Assembly (NCBI GenBank): GCA_904419315.1
Contig: CAJFQY010000018.1
Span: 1-64,000 of the forward strand
Reading direction: 5' to 3'
Source: Zongyangia gallinarum
GTDB taxonomy: Bacteria; Bacillota; Clostridia; Oscillospirales; Ruminococcaceae
Length of the DNA: 64,000 nucleotides
The notes beneath the pieces are model-generated. The model searched no databases. It was given only the letters and a program-made list of their open reading frames with translations, and had not been told where the DNA came from. A program made the position numbers and the translations under genes. Position 1 is the first letter of the stretch. Every line of letters starts with the position of its first letter. This document shows positions 42,422-50,418 of this stretch, one piece after another.

Positions 42422-42869
42422 AATAAAACCTCCAGTTCCGCTGCCGCTGGCGGTACCCGCTGGGCGCGCTGCCCGGCGGTGATGCGCCGGCCCTCCCGGC
42501 AAGATTCGGGGGCCGGTTAACTCCATGCCTGTTCGTTGTCTCTTGGCACAAGTTCCTAGAAAATCAGAGTTATTACTAAGTATAATACGAATTTCAGAAT
42601 GAATCAACCATTCCAAGTAAAATTGTATTAATTTTCAGGGATATTATCCTCTGTTTTGTGTAAAATTGTCAAGAAATTGGTCGATTACGGCAAGAATTTG
42701 CATAGTCCGGTGAAGAGGAAGCAATTTTCTCCTCCTCTGGGAGAAAAATGGCTTTCATCGGGCTAAAAAATATACTATAATGAAAGCAATCCCCAATGTT
42801 ATCGGGGTGAAGGAATCAGAAAACGCCCGCGGTCCTGCGGGAATGACATACCATGGAGGACCTGAGAAA
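42422..42869. other. Divergent intergenic region glgP/zapA
   Basis: No gene is supported here. It holds the glgP promoter and a 150-base leader on the minus strand and, on the plus strand, a TATAAT at 42776-42781 without a clear -35 box that may serve zapA. Confidence 0.6.
42579..42607 (-). promoter_or_regulatory. Promoter of glgP
   Basis: On the minus strand TTGATT (42602-42607) and TATACT (42579-42584) are 17 bases apart. Confidence 0.7.
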
Positions 42870-43244
42870 ATGGAAAATACAAACAGAGTGAAAATCCATG
42901 TCTGTGGCAGTGATTACATCATCGCCACCCCGGAAAAGGAAGAATACGTCAAGGAGCTGGCCTATCAGATCGACAACCAAGCCCAGGCTATGATGGAAAG
43001 CAATCCCAATATGTCCATCCTGACAGCCCTGATCCTCTGCTCCCTGTCCTACCTGGATGATTGCAACAAAGCCAACGCCAACGCCGACAATATGCGGCGG
43101 CAGCTGAAAGATTATCTGGAGGACGCGGCCAAGGCCCGCATCGAGGTGGACGAAACCAAACGGGAGCTGGAACGGCTCCAAAAGGAAGTGGCGTCCTATA
43201 AGCGCCAGCTGAAGGCTGCGGGCAGGATGTCCCCGGAGGTATAA
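42870..43244 (+). CDS. zapA: Cell division protein ZapA
   Basis: The 124-residue protein has a ZapA head (NRVKIHVCGSDYIIATPEKE, residues 4-23) and a long coiled coil to the C-terminus. ZapA promotes FtsZ bundling at the division ring. GGAGGACCTGAGAAA precedes the ATG at 42870; an upstream in-frame start at 42780 lies at the promoter. The next gene begins 1 base after its stop, a pairing (zapA with a U32 peptidase) that is common in Clostridia. Confidence 0.9.
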   Translation: MENTNRVKIHVCGSDYIIATPEKEEYVKELAYQIDNQAQAMMESNPNMSILTALILCSLSYLDDCNKANANADNMRRQLKDYLEDAAKARIEVDETKRELERLQKEVASYKRQLKAAGRMSPEV

Positions 43245-43245
43245 A

Positions 43246-45321
43246 TTGGAAAAGCCAGAGATTTTGGCCCCGGCCGGGGGGATGGATTCCCTGCTGGCGG
43301 CCCTGTATACCGGCGCGGACGCAGTCTATCTGGGAGCGGGGGACTTCAACGCCCGGAGAAATGCCCATAATTTTGACGAGGAGGCCCTGTGTGAGGCTGT
43401 GCGGCAGGCACACCTATACGGGGCTAAAATTTACATGACCATCAACACCGCCGTATTCGACGATGAGCTGCCCGGCCTGCTTTCCACCATTGCCCTGGCC
43501 TGCCGGGCCGGGGTGGATCAGATCATCGCCGCCGACCTGGGGGTGTATGCCCTGCTGCGCCGGTGCGCGCCAGGCCTTCGGATCAGCGGCTCCACCCAGA
43601 TGAGCATTCACAATAAAAGCGGGGTAAGGATGCTGCGGCGGCTGGGCTACGACCGGGTGGTCCTGGCCCGGGAGCTTTCTCAGAAGGAGATTGCCGCCAT
43701 CACCCGGGAATCCCAGATCGAGGTGGAGGCTTTTGTCCATGGAGCGCTTTGCATGTGCCTGTCGGGGCAGTGCTACCTGTCCTCAATGATTGGCGGCCGC
43801 AGTGGCAACCGGGGGCTCTGCGCCCAGCCCTGCCGCCTGCCCATGAAGGCGCCGGACGGCGCTGCATACGCCCTTTCCCTCAAGGACATGTCCTTGGTGG
43901 AGCAGGCGGAGAAATTGGGGGAGCTGGGGGTCAAAAGCCTGAAAATCGAGGGGCGGATGAAGCGGCCGGAATATGTGGCGGCTTCGGTCAGCGCCCTGCG
44001 GCAGATCCTGGACGAAGGGAAGGCGGACGGCACTGCCCTGCAAAATTTGCAGGCGGTCTTTTCCCGCAGCGGCTTTACCAGCGGCTACTTTGACGGAAAG
44101 CTGGGCCGGGAGATGTTCGGCACCCGGCAGAAGGAGGACGTCCTCTCCGCCGCCGGGGTGCTGGGAGAGCTGGCCCGGCTCTATGAGCATCCCACCCAGA
44201 GGGTGCCGGTGGAGATGGCGCTCACCGTCCGGCAGGGGGAACCGGTGTCCCTGACCGTCACCGATCCCCAAGGCAGGAGGCGGACAGCCGCAGGGGAGCC
44301 TCCCCAGCTGGCCCAGCGCCGTCCCACCGACGAGGCCATGGCCCGCCGGGCCTTGGAAAAGACCGGAGGCACCGCCTTTTATCTCGAGCAACTTGCGCTG
44401 GATACCGACGGGATCAGCATGGTGCCGGTGTCCCAGTTAAACGCCCTGCGCCGGGAAGCGCTGGACGCATTGACCCAAGACCGCCGGCAGGTGGAGCCTA
44501 CCCCCTTTGCGCCGGTGCCAGTCAAGGTGGAAACATCCTACCGCCGCCGGGGAGCGCCCCGCTTGCGGGCCCGGTTCGACCGGTTTGACCAGGTGCCGCT
44601 CCAGAGACTGGACCCTTTCGAGGCGGTGATCCTTCCCGCCGGGGAGCTGCTCTCCCACTGGGAGGAGCTGACAGGCCAGCTGCCGCCGGACAGGCTCTGG
44701 GCCCAGCTGCCCCGGGCCATTTTTGACCGGGAAGAGGCGGTAAAGGAGCAGTTGGAAAGGCTCAGAGCCCTGGGATGCCGCCGGGCCGTCTGCGGCAATC
44801 TGGGCGGGGTTATCCTGGCCCAGGAGGCGGGGCTGGAAGTTTCGGGGGACTTTGGCCTTAACCTGGTCAACACCCTGGCTTTAGAGGAGTGCGAGAAACT
44901 GGGCCTTGCCGACGTGACCCTCTCCTTTGAAATGAGTCTGGACCGTGTCCGGCGGCTGGGCGGAAAGATCCGCCGGGGGTTGTTGGCTTACGGCTACCTG
45001 CCTCTGATGCTCACCCGCAACTGTGTGGTGAAAAACGCCATGGGCTGTCAAAAATGCAGCCGTGGCTTTCATACCCTCACCGACCGGACAGGCCGGCATT
45101 TTCCAGCCGCCTGTGAGGAGGGACGGGAGGCCATGGAGCTTTATAATGCGGTGCCCCTCTCCATGGCGGACCGGCAGGAGGAGATGGAGGCCGTGGATTT
45201 CTTGACCCTCTATTTTACCCGGGAGAGCCGGGAGAAAGCGGATAAGATTGTGGAAGGATTCCTGGAGGGGCGGCCGGTAGAAGGCGCTACCCGGGGCCTT
45301 TATTATAGAAAAGTACAGTAA
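43246..45321 (+). CDS. U32 family peptidase (RlhA-like)
   Basis: A 691-residue protein beginning MEKPEILAPAGGMDSLLAAL, with the U32 signature EAFVHGALCMCLSGQCYLSS followed by NRGLCAQPCR, giving conserved cysteines, and a C-terminal extension (DUF3656 type) with a further Cys cluster near NCVVKNAMGCQKC. E. coli RlhA/YegQ relatives act in 23S rRNA C2501 hydroxylation, and others are collagenase-like. The rRNA-modification role is plausible given the cysteines. The start is TTG at 43246 after GGAGG inside the zapA end. Confidence 0.92.
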   Translation: MEKPEILAPAGGMDSLLAALYTGADAVYLGAGDFNARRNAHNFDEEALCEAVRQAHLYGAKIYMTINTAVFDDELPGLLSTIALACRAGVDQIIAADLGVYALLRRCAPGLRISGSTQMSIHNKSGVRMLRRLGYDRVVLARELSQKEIAAITRESQIEVEAFVHGALCMCLSGQCYLSSMIGGRSGNRGLCAQPCRLPMKAPDGAAYALSLKDMSLVEQAEKLGELGVKSLKIEGRMKRPEYVAASVSALRQILDEGKADGTALQNLQAVFSRSGFTSGYFDGKLGREMFGTRQKEDVLSAAGVLGELARLYEHPTQRVPVEMALTVRQGEPVSLTVTDPQGRRRTAAGEPPQLAQRRPTDEAMARRALEKTGGTAFYLEQLALDTDGISMVPVSQLNALRREALDALTQDRRQVEPTPFAPVPVKVETSYRRRGAPRLRARFDRFDQVPLQRLDPFEAVILPAGELLSHWEELTGQLPPDRLWAQLPRAIFDREEAVKEQLERLRALGCRRAVCGNLGGVILAQEAGLEVSGDFGLNLVNTLALEECEKLGLADVTLSFEMSLDRVRRLGGKIRRGLLAYGYLPLMLTRNCVVKNAMGCQKCSRGFHTLTDRTGRHFPAACEEGREAMELYNAVPLSMADRQEEMEAVDFLTLYFTRESREKADKIVEGFLEGRPVEGATRGLYYRKVQ

Positions 45322-45337
45322 AAAGGAGTGGAGACGC

Positions 45338-45775
45338 ATGCAGTCACTGCGGATTAAAAAATTGGAGGAAGGGGCAAAGATCCCCTTTCGAGCAACCCTT
45401 CACAGCGCGGGAATCGATCTTTACGCCCTGCTGAAGGAACCGGTGGAGATTGGCTCCCATGAGATCTGCCAAATCCACACCGGCATCGCCTGTGAAATCC
45501 CCATTGGATTTGCCGGCTTTATCTTTGCCAGAAGCTCCCTGGGCATCAAGCATGGGGTGACTCCCGCCAACTGCGTAGGCGTCATTGACAGCGATTACCG
45601 GGGGGAGATTATCGTGGGCCTCATCAACCAACTGGATACCCCCTTTATTGTCCAGCCTGGGGATAGAATCGCCCAGCTGATCATTATGCCGGTGATGACT
45701 CCGGATATCGAAGAGGTGGAGGAGCTGACTCCCACCCGCCGGGGAACCGGTGGATTTGGCTCCACCGGCAAATAG
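45338..45775 (+). CDS. dut: dUTP diphosphatase
   Basis: A 145-residue trimeric-type dUTPase that hydrolyses dUTP to dUMP. All five motifs are present: HSAGIDLYA, ARSSLGIKHG, GVIDSDYRGEI, GDRIAQLI and the C-terminal RGTGGFGSTGK. AAAAGGAGTGGAGACGC precedes the ATG, 16 bases after the U32 gene. It is part of the zapA-U32-dut run. Confidence 0.96.
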   Translation: MQSLRIKKLEEGAKIPFRATLHSAGIDLYALLKEPVEIGSHEICQIHTGIACEIPIGFAGFIFARSSLGIKHGVTPANCVGVIDSDYRGEIIVGLINQLDTPFIVQPGDRIAQLIIMPVMTPDIEEVEELTPTRRGTGGFGSTGK

Positions 45776-45793
45776 GGGAAGAGGCGAATCGGG

Positions 45794-46063
45794 ATGAAAT
45801 GGAAGAAAAATCTGCTGCTCCTTCTGTTTGTGGTGGGCGGCATCGTCATCGGCTCCCTGGTGGCCAGCGCCTGTCAGAATGTATCCTTTCTCTCCTGGCT
45901 GGGCTTTTCCCAATCCTTTGGCATCTCCCCCAGCGCGCCCTTTGTCATGGATCTCCATGTGTTTTCCCTGGCCTTTGGGCTGACCATCAACATCACCGTG
46001 GCCCATGTGATCTGCCTGGTGCTGTCCATCTTCGCCTATAAGGCAGCAATCCGGCGGCTCTAA
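45794..46063 (+). CDS. DUF4321 family membrane protein
   Basis: An 89-residue protein with two membrane helices (about 6-27 and 55-84) and the connecting LSWLGFSQSFGIS segment, as in DUF4321 proteins, which commonly sit near maf and mreB in Clostridia. The function is unknown. It follows dut by 18 bases with GGGGAAGAGG upstream. Confidence 0.85.
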   Translation: MKWKKNLLLLLFVVGGIVIGSLVASACQNVSFLSWLGFSQSFGISPSAPFVMDLHVFSLAFGLTINITVAHVICLVLSIFAYKAAIRRL

Positions 46064-46080
46064 GCGGACAGTGCCCGCTC

Positions 46081-46300
46081 CCAAGTCGCGCTTATGTGTC
46101 AATCGCAACATAGTTGCGGGCAACGCGGCAGTGTCGCAAATAAAACTCAATGCGCGTCCTCCCGCCCCGGGAGGGGCCACCTGCCGATGGAGGTCGTCGC
46201 GCTGTGGCTCTAAGTTAAAACAAAACTCGTGCTACGCGGCAGTGTTGCAAATTGATTCCGTGCGCGTGAGGCAATAGCATAATCGAAATCAAGAGCGCGT
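46081..46300 (+). repeat. Dispersed intergenic repeat, copy 1
   Basis: The gap between DUF4321 and maf holds two degenerate cores of a repeat family: GCGGGCAACGCGGCAGTGT from 46116, and ACGCGGCAGTGTTGCAAA from about 46234, with the companion block TGTCAATCGCAAC before the first. Better-preserved copies lie at 49484-49826 and, inverted, at 54257-54593. Confidence 0.75.
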
Positions 46301-46347
46301 CATCCTCTGCGGGTGGCAGACGCTAGGCGCAAAAAGGAGGAAACACA

Positions 46348-46908
46348 ATGCAGCTGGTTTTGGCCTCCCAATCCCCCAGAAGGAAGGAACTTCTGGGGCT
46401 TTTGGGGCGGGATTTTATCACCCTGCCGGTGGATGCGGATGAGACCATCCCACCGGGGACGCCGCCGGCGGAAGCGGTGGAGATGCTGGCCCAGCGCAAG
46501 GCCCGGATGGCCGCGTCCCAAAGGCCGGGGGATCTGATTGTGGCCGCGGACACGGTGGTCGCCATTGACGGGATGATCCTGGGCAAGCCTCACTCTGCCC
46601 AAGAGGCGGCCGCCATGCTGAAACGCCTCTCCGGCCGGCTCCACAGCGTCTACACCGGGGTGTGCGTCCGCTATGGGGAGAAGGAGCGTTCCTTTGTCGC
46701 CCATACCCAGGTGGAGTTTTACCCCATGGAGGAAGGGGAGATACGGTGGTATCTGGAAACAGGCGAGCCCTTTGACAAAGCAGGAGCTTACGGGATCCAG
46801 GGCTACGGCGCGGTCTTTGTCAAGGGGATCATCGGGGACTATTACAATGTGATGGGGCTGCCCATTGCCCGGCTGCGGCGGGAGCTTAGGAGCCTGGAGC
46901 AGGAATAA
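46348..46908 (+). CDS. maf: Maf-family nucleotide pyrophosphatase
   Basis: The 186-residue protein starts MQLVLASQSPRRKELLGLLG, the Maf signature with Ser and Arg of the active site, followed by VAADTVVAIDG and GKAGAYGIQG-type motifs (DKAGAYGIQGYGA). Maf proteins hydrolyse dTTP, UTP or modified nucleotides, and the gene usually precedes mreB, as here. AAAGGAGG precedes the ATG, directly after the repeat region. Confidence 0.94.
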   Translation: MQLVLASQSPRRKELLGLLGRDFITLPVDADETIPPGTPPAEAVEMLAQRKARMAASQRPGDLIVAADTVVAIDGMILGKPHSAQEAAAMLKRLSGRLHSVYTGVCVRYGEKERSFVAHTQVEFYPMEEGEIRWYLETGEPFDKAGAYGIQGYGAVFVKGIIGDYYNVMGLPIARLRRELRSLEQE

Positions 46909-47099
46909 ATATGTCCAAACCATGGCAAAGTTATGGATAGAAAAGAAAGATGTCCGGCCAGCTTGGAGAAAAAAGTGAAATTTTTCGAAAAAAGCCGGTC
47001 ATCCTGGCTGGAAAATGTTCGGAAAGGAAAAACAGTGTTGTCACATCCGACAAAATCTGTTTTTTGGGCATTTTTAGGGGATTGTTAAGAAAAATTTTA

Positions 47100-47128
47100 T
47101 TGTGGTTTCTAGAATTTAAGGGTATAAT
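47100..47128 (+). promoter_or_regulatory. Promoter of the mre operon
   Basis: TTGTGG (47100-47105) and TATAAT (47123-47128) are 17 bases apart, in an AT-rich gap of about 390 bases between maf and mreB that otherwise holds no gene. Confidence 0.75.
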
Positions 47129-47295
47129 ATTTGAGATATCATCTGTCATACTGGCCGCTGCGGCATCATTTCGGAAAAAACTGAGAATGACGGCTTGCAG
47201 GGGCTTTTATAGGGAACACTTATCATTGAGGAATATTTGTGGGAAGGTCCGGGCATTGGGGGCGCATTCCCGAAACTGAAAGGGGCAACTTGAGC

Positions 47296-48315
47296 ATGTT
47301 TTCTTTTTCCAAAGACATCGGTGTGGATCTGGGTACCGCCAATACGTTGATTTTTATGCGGGGCAAGGGCATCATCATGCGGGAACCGTCGGTTGTGGCA
47401 GTGGATACCCGCAATGACACAGTGAGATATGTAGGCAACGAGGCCAAAGAGGTCATCGGTAGAACCCCTGGCTCCATTGTAGCGGTTCGGCCGCTGAAGG
47501 ATGGCGTTATCGCCGACTTTGATATTACTGCCAGCATGCTGCAGATTTTTATTAAAAAAGTATGCAACAATTCCGCTCTGGCCCGTCCCAGAGTCATCAT
47601 CTGCATCCCCTCCGGCGTTACAGAAGTAGAGCGCCGGGCGGTGAAAGAGGCCACCCTAAAAGCAGGGGCCAAACAGGTTGCCATTATCGAGGAGCCTATG
47701 GCTGCGGCCATCGGCGCCGGCCTGCCTGTGGCAGAGGCCACCGGCAACATGGTGGTGGATATCGGCGGCGGCACCAGCGAGGTAGCGGTTATCTCCCTGG
47801 GCGGCATTGTAGCGGCCCGTTCTGTCCGGGTGGGCGGCGATGAATTTGACCTTTCCATCATCAACTACGTGAAAAAGACATATAATCTTCTCATCGGTGA
47901 GAGAACCGCTGAGGATATCAAGATCAACATCGGCTCCGCCCACGAGTATGAAGGGGAAGCGCCTATGGAGATCAAGGGCCGCAACCTGGTAGACGGCCTG
48001 CCCAAGAACATTATGATCACCCCGGCAGAGATCCGGGATGCCCTGGCAGATCCTCTGGCGTCGGTGCTGGATGCTATCCGCACCACCCTGGAGAAGACTC
48101 CGCCGGAGCTTTCCGCGGACATTATCGACCACGGCATCACCCTGACCGGCGGCGGCGCCCTCCTCAAGGGGCTGGATATTCTGGTCTCCAAGGAGACCGG
48201 TATGCCGGTGCATATTGCTGAGGATCCTCTGGACTGCGTAGCCAAGGGAACCGGCGTTGTGCTGGAGGGACTGGATAAATATAAAGAAGTGCTGGCAGAC
48301 GACAGCAAGTATTAA
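47296..48315 (+). CDS. mreB: Rod shape-determining protein MreB
   Basis: A 339-residue bacterial actin. FSKDIGVDLGTANTLIF (phosphate 1), VDIGGGTSEVAVIS (phosphate 2) and LTGGGALLKGLD (adenosine motif) are clear. It forms membrane-bound filaments that guide lateral cell-wall synthesis. ATG at 47296 is chosen; a TTG two codons earlier is possible, and the in-frame ATG at 47239 is too far upstream. mreC follows after about 130 bases. Confidence 0.96.
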   Translation: MFSFSKDIGVDLGTANTLIFMRGKGIIMREPSVVAVDTRNDTVRYVGNEAKEVIGRTPGSIVAVRPLKDGVIADFDITASMLQIFIKKVCNNSALARPRVIICIPSGVTEVERRAVKEATLKAGAKQVAIIEEPMAAAIGAGLPVAEATGNMVVDIGGGTSEVAVISLGGIVAARSVRVGGDEFDLSIINYVKKTYNLLIGERTAEDIKINIGSAHEYEGEAPMEIKGRNLVDGLPKNIMITPAEIRDALADPLASVLDAIRTTLEKTPPELSADIIDHGITLTGGGALLKGLDILVSKETGMPVHIAEDPLDCVAKGTGVVLEGLDKYKEVLADDSKY

Positions 48316-48444
48316 TCCTTCCAGATAGAAATATGATCTTGCGGATGCAGTCCCCACGGCCTTTTGGGTGTCTGTGGGGGCTGCTTGAATTCTTCCAGAG
48401 CATGTCAGCATTTGTCACACATTACAGGAAAGGAAGGTGACAGG

Positions 48445-49416
48445 GTGCAGGACTTTATCAAAAGCTGGCGATTTAAGGTGTTAATCGCCCTGGTCATCGT
48501 CCTGGTCGCCTTTATGATCCGGGGCGCCACCTCTGAGGAGGGGCTGGCCGGATTTACCTCCCAACTGATGAGTACCATCACCGCTCCGCTGCAAAAGATC
48601 TCCTCTTCCATTGCTCATGGTGCCACGGAGTTTTTCTCCCAGTTTGTCAACGCCTCCTCCATTAAGGAGGAAAATGAGGAGCTCCAGGCGCAGATTAACG
48701 AGCTCAACCAGAGGTTGGTGGATTATGAGAAGATCAAGGCGGAAAACGAGCAGTACAAGCAGTTTTTAGAGATCAAAGAACTCAACCCTGACTATCAATT
48801 TGAGACGGCTACCGTCATCGGCCGGGATCCCAATGAACGGTTTGGCTCCTTTACCATTGACAAGGGAAGCCTCCACGGCGTGTCCTTTGAGGATCCGGTC
48901 ATTACCTCGGCAGGGCTGGTAGGACGGGTCTATGAGGTGGGCCTGACCTCCTCCAAGGTCATGACCATCCTGGACGTTTCCACCAATGTGGGCGCCTACG
49001 ACTCCCAGACCCAGGATACCGGCATTGTCACTGGATATGCCGGACTTGCGGACCAGGGCCTTTGCCGGATGATCTATATCGACCGGGAAAGCAGTGTGGC
49101 AGTGGGAGACCTGATTACCACCTCCGGCTCCGGCGGCACCTATCCCCAGGGACTTGTCATCGGAACGGTGACCGATATCCGGCCGGATGACCATTCTGTT
49201 TCCCTGGTGGCTACCATCCAGCCGGCGGAGGACATTCTAAATGTGAAGGATGTGGTGGTGATCACCTCCTTCCTGGGACAGAAGTCCAGCTTGTCCGATG
49301 AGGAGCAGGCGGAAGGCTCCAGCGATGCTGAAGCCGCGTCCGGGACTACGGCGCCGGAAACCACCGCTTCCTCAGAGACAACCACGCCACCGGAGACTAC
49401 GACGCCGGCGGCCTAA
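48445..49416 (+). CDS. mreC: Rod shape-determining protein MreC
   Basis: The 323-residue protein has a short cytoplasmic start, one membrane helix (about 10-28), a coiled coil (65-105) and the paired beta-barrel MreC domain (VIGRDPNERFGSFTIDKGS, VTSAGLVGRV-type motifs, GDLITTSGSGGTYPQGLVIG). The tail after residue 285 is Ser/Thr/Glu-rich with TTAPETTASSETT, unusual but likely extracellular linker. The start is GTG at 48445 after GGAAGG. mreD follows only after a 417-base repeat-filled gap. Confidence 0.94.
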   Translation: MQDFIKSWRFKVLIALVIVLVAFMIRGATSEEGLAGFTSQLMSTITAPLQKISSSIAHGATEFFSQFVNASSIKEENEELQAQINELNQRLVDYEKIKAENEQYKQFLEIKELNPDYQFETATVIGRDPNERFGSFTIDKGSLHGVSFEDPVITSAGLVGRVYEVGLTSSKVMTILDVSTNVGAYDSQTQDTGIVTGYAGLADQGLCRMIYIDRESSVAVGDLITTSGSGGTYPQGLVIGTVTDIRPDDHSVSLVATIQPAEDILNVKDVVVITSFLGQKSSLSDEEQAEGSSDAEAASGTTAPETTASSETTTPPETTTPAA

Positions 49417-49483
49417 GTATAGAGAAGAATAGAAAGAATGAGAAGGCTTTTGGATGGGAGATCTGAAAGCCTTGTCTTGTCCC

Positions 49484-49826
49484 ACCTGCCGGTGGGGGAT
49501 ATCGTGCTGATGTTTCCATCGAGGCTGGGCCGCGGGCATCGCGACAGTGTCACCAACAAAACCATGGGCGTGATCTGCTCTCCGCAGGAGCGCGTGGGCC
49601 GCGGACGGCGAGTCGCCGCAGCCAAAACGCGCTGTGGTGTCAATCGCAACGTAATTGCGGGCGACGCGGCAGTGTCGCGAATAAAAACCGGGGCGCGTCA
49701 TGCTGCCCGCTAGGGCCCGCCTCCCGGTGGGGATATCGTGCTGATGTTTTAGTCGAGGCTGAATTGCGGGCATGGCGGACAATGTTACAAAGGAAACTGC
49801 GGGCGCAGCTTGCTCTCCGCAGGAGG
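49484..49826 (+). repeat. Dispersed intergenic repeat, copy 2 (between mreC and mreD)
   Basis: A composite of three related units with cores at 49532, 49657 and 49766 (consensus GCGGGCNNCGCGGCAGTGT, followed by an A-rich AACAAAA-like tail). Side blocks include GTGGGGGATATCGTG, TGTCAATCGCAACGTA and CTCTCCGCAGGAG. The same order of blocks appears on the minus strand at 54257-54593. The last CTCTCCGCAGGAG supplies the AGGAGGGAG ribosome binding site of mreD. Confidence 0.85.
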
Positions 49827-49833
49827 GAGAAAA

Positions 49834-50361
49834 ATGCAGCAGAGGAAAAAACTTTACCATATCTTAAAATGGAGTTCCTATGTTTTACTTATTATAATTG
49901 CATATGTGCTACAGACCACCACCTCCCTTTTTGTCATTTTCGGGGTGAAGCCCTTATTGCTGGCCCCCTTGGCTGTGTGCATCGCCATGTTTGAAGGGGA
50001 ATTTGCAGGCGCTATTTTTGGGGCGGTGGCCGGCCTTTTCTGTGACCTGGGATCAGGGCAGCTGTTCGGCTCCAACGGATTGGTGCTCATGCTCTGCTGC
50101 TTTGCCGCCGGGCTGCTGGTCCATGTGCTCATGCGCCCAACCCTCCTCACCTGCATGATTCTCTCAGGGGGGACGTTGCTGCTCCGGGGCATGTTTGACT
50201 TTTTCTTCAATCTGGCCCTATGGGATTACGACGGGATTTCCCGGGTGCTGCTGACCAACATTTTCCCGGTGATCCTGTATTCCTTGGCGGTCACCCCGCT
50301 GTTTTATCTCCTCATTAAAAAATTGAGCGCCCGGTTTGAAGGGCTTTTGACACTGGAATAA
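49834..50361 (+). CDS. mreD: Rod shape-determining protein MreD
   Basis: A 175-residue membrane protein with about five helices, ending the mreBCD set. FGVKPLLLAPLAVCIAMFEGEFAGAIFG (spread over 37-64) and DFFFNLALWDY are typical. The ATG at 49834 follows AGGAGGGAGAAAA, formed at the edge of the repeat element. Positioned directly before the PBP2 gene, it belongs to the elongation complex. Confidence 0.9.
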   Translation: MQQRKKLYHILKWSSYVLLIIIAYVLQTTTSLFVIFGVKPLLLAPLAVCIAMFEGEFAGAIFGAVAGLFCDLGSGQLFGSNGLVLMLCCFAAGLLVHVLMRPTLLTCMILSGGTLLLRGMFDFFFNLALWDYDGISRVLLTNIFPVILYSLAVTPLFYLLIKKLSARFEGLLTLE

Positions 50362-50418
50362 GTAGGAAGCAGGACGCCCCTGCCCTGTGGCAGCTGACAG
50401 CGAAATGGAGGTTTTGCC

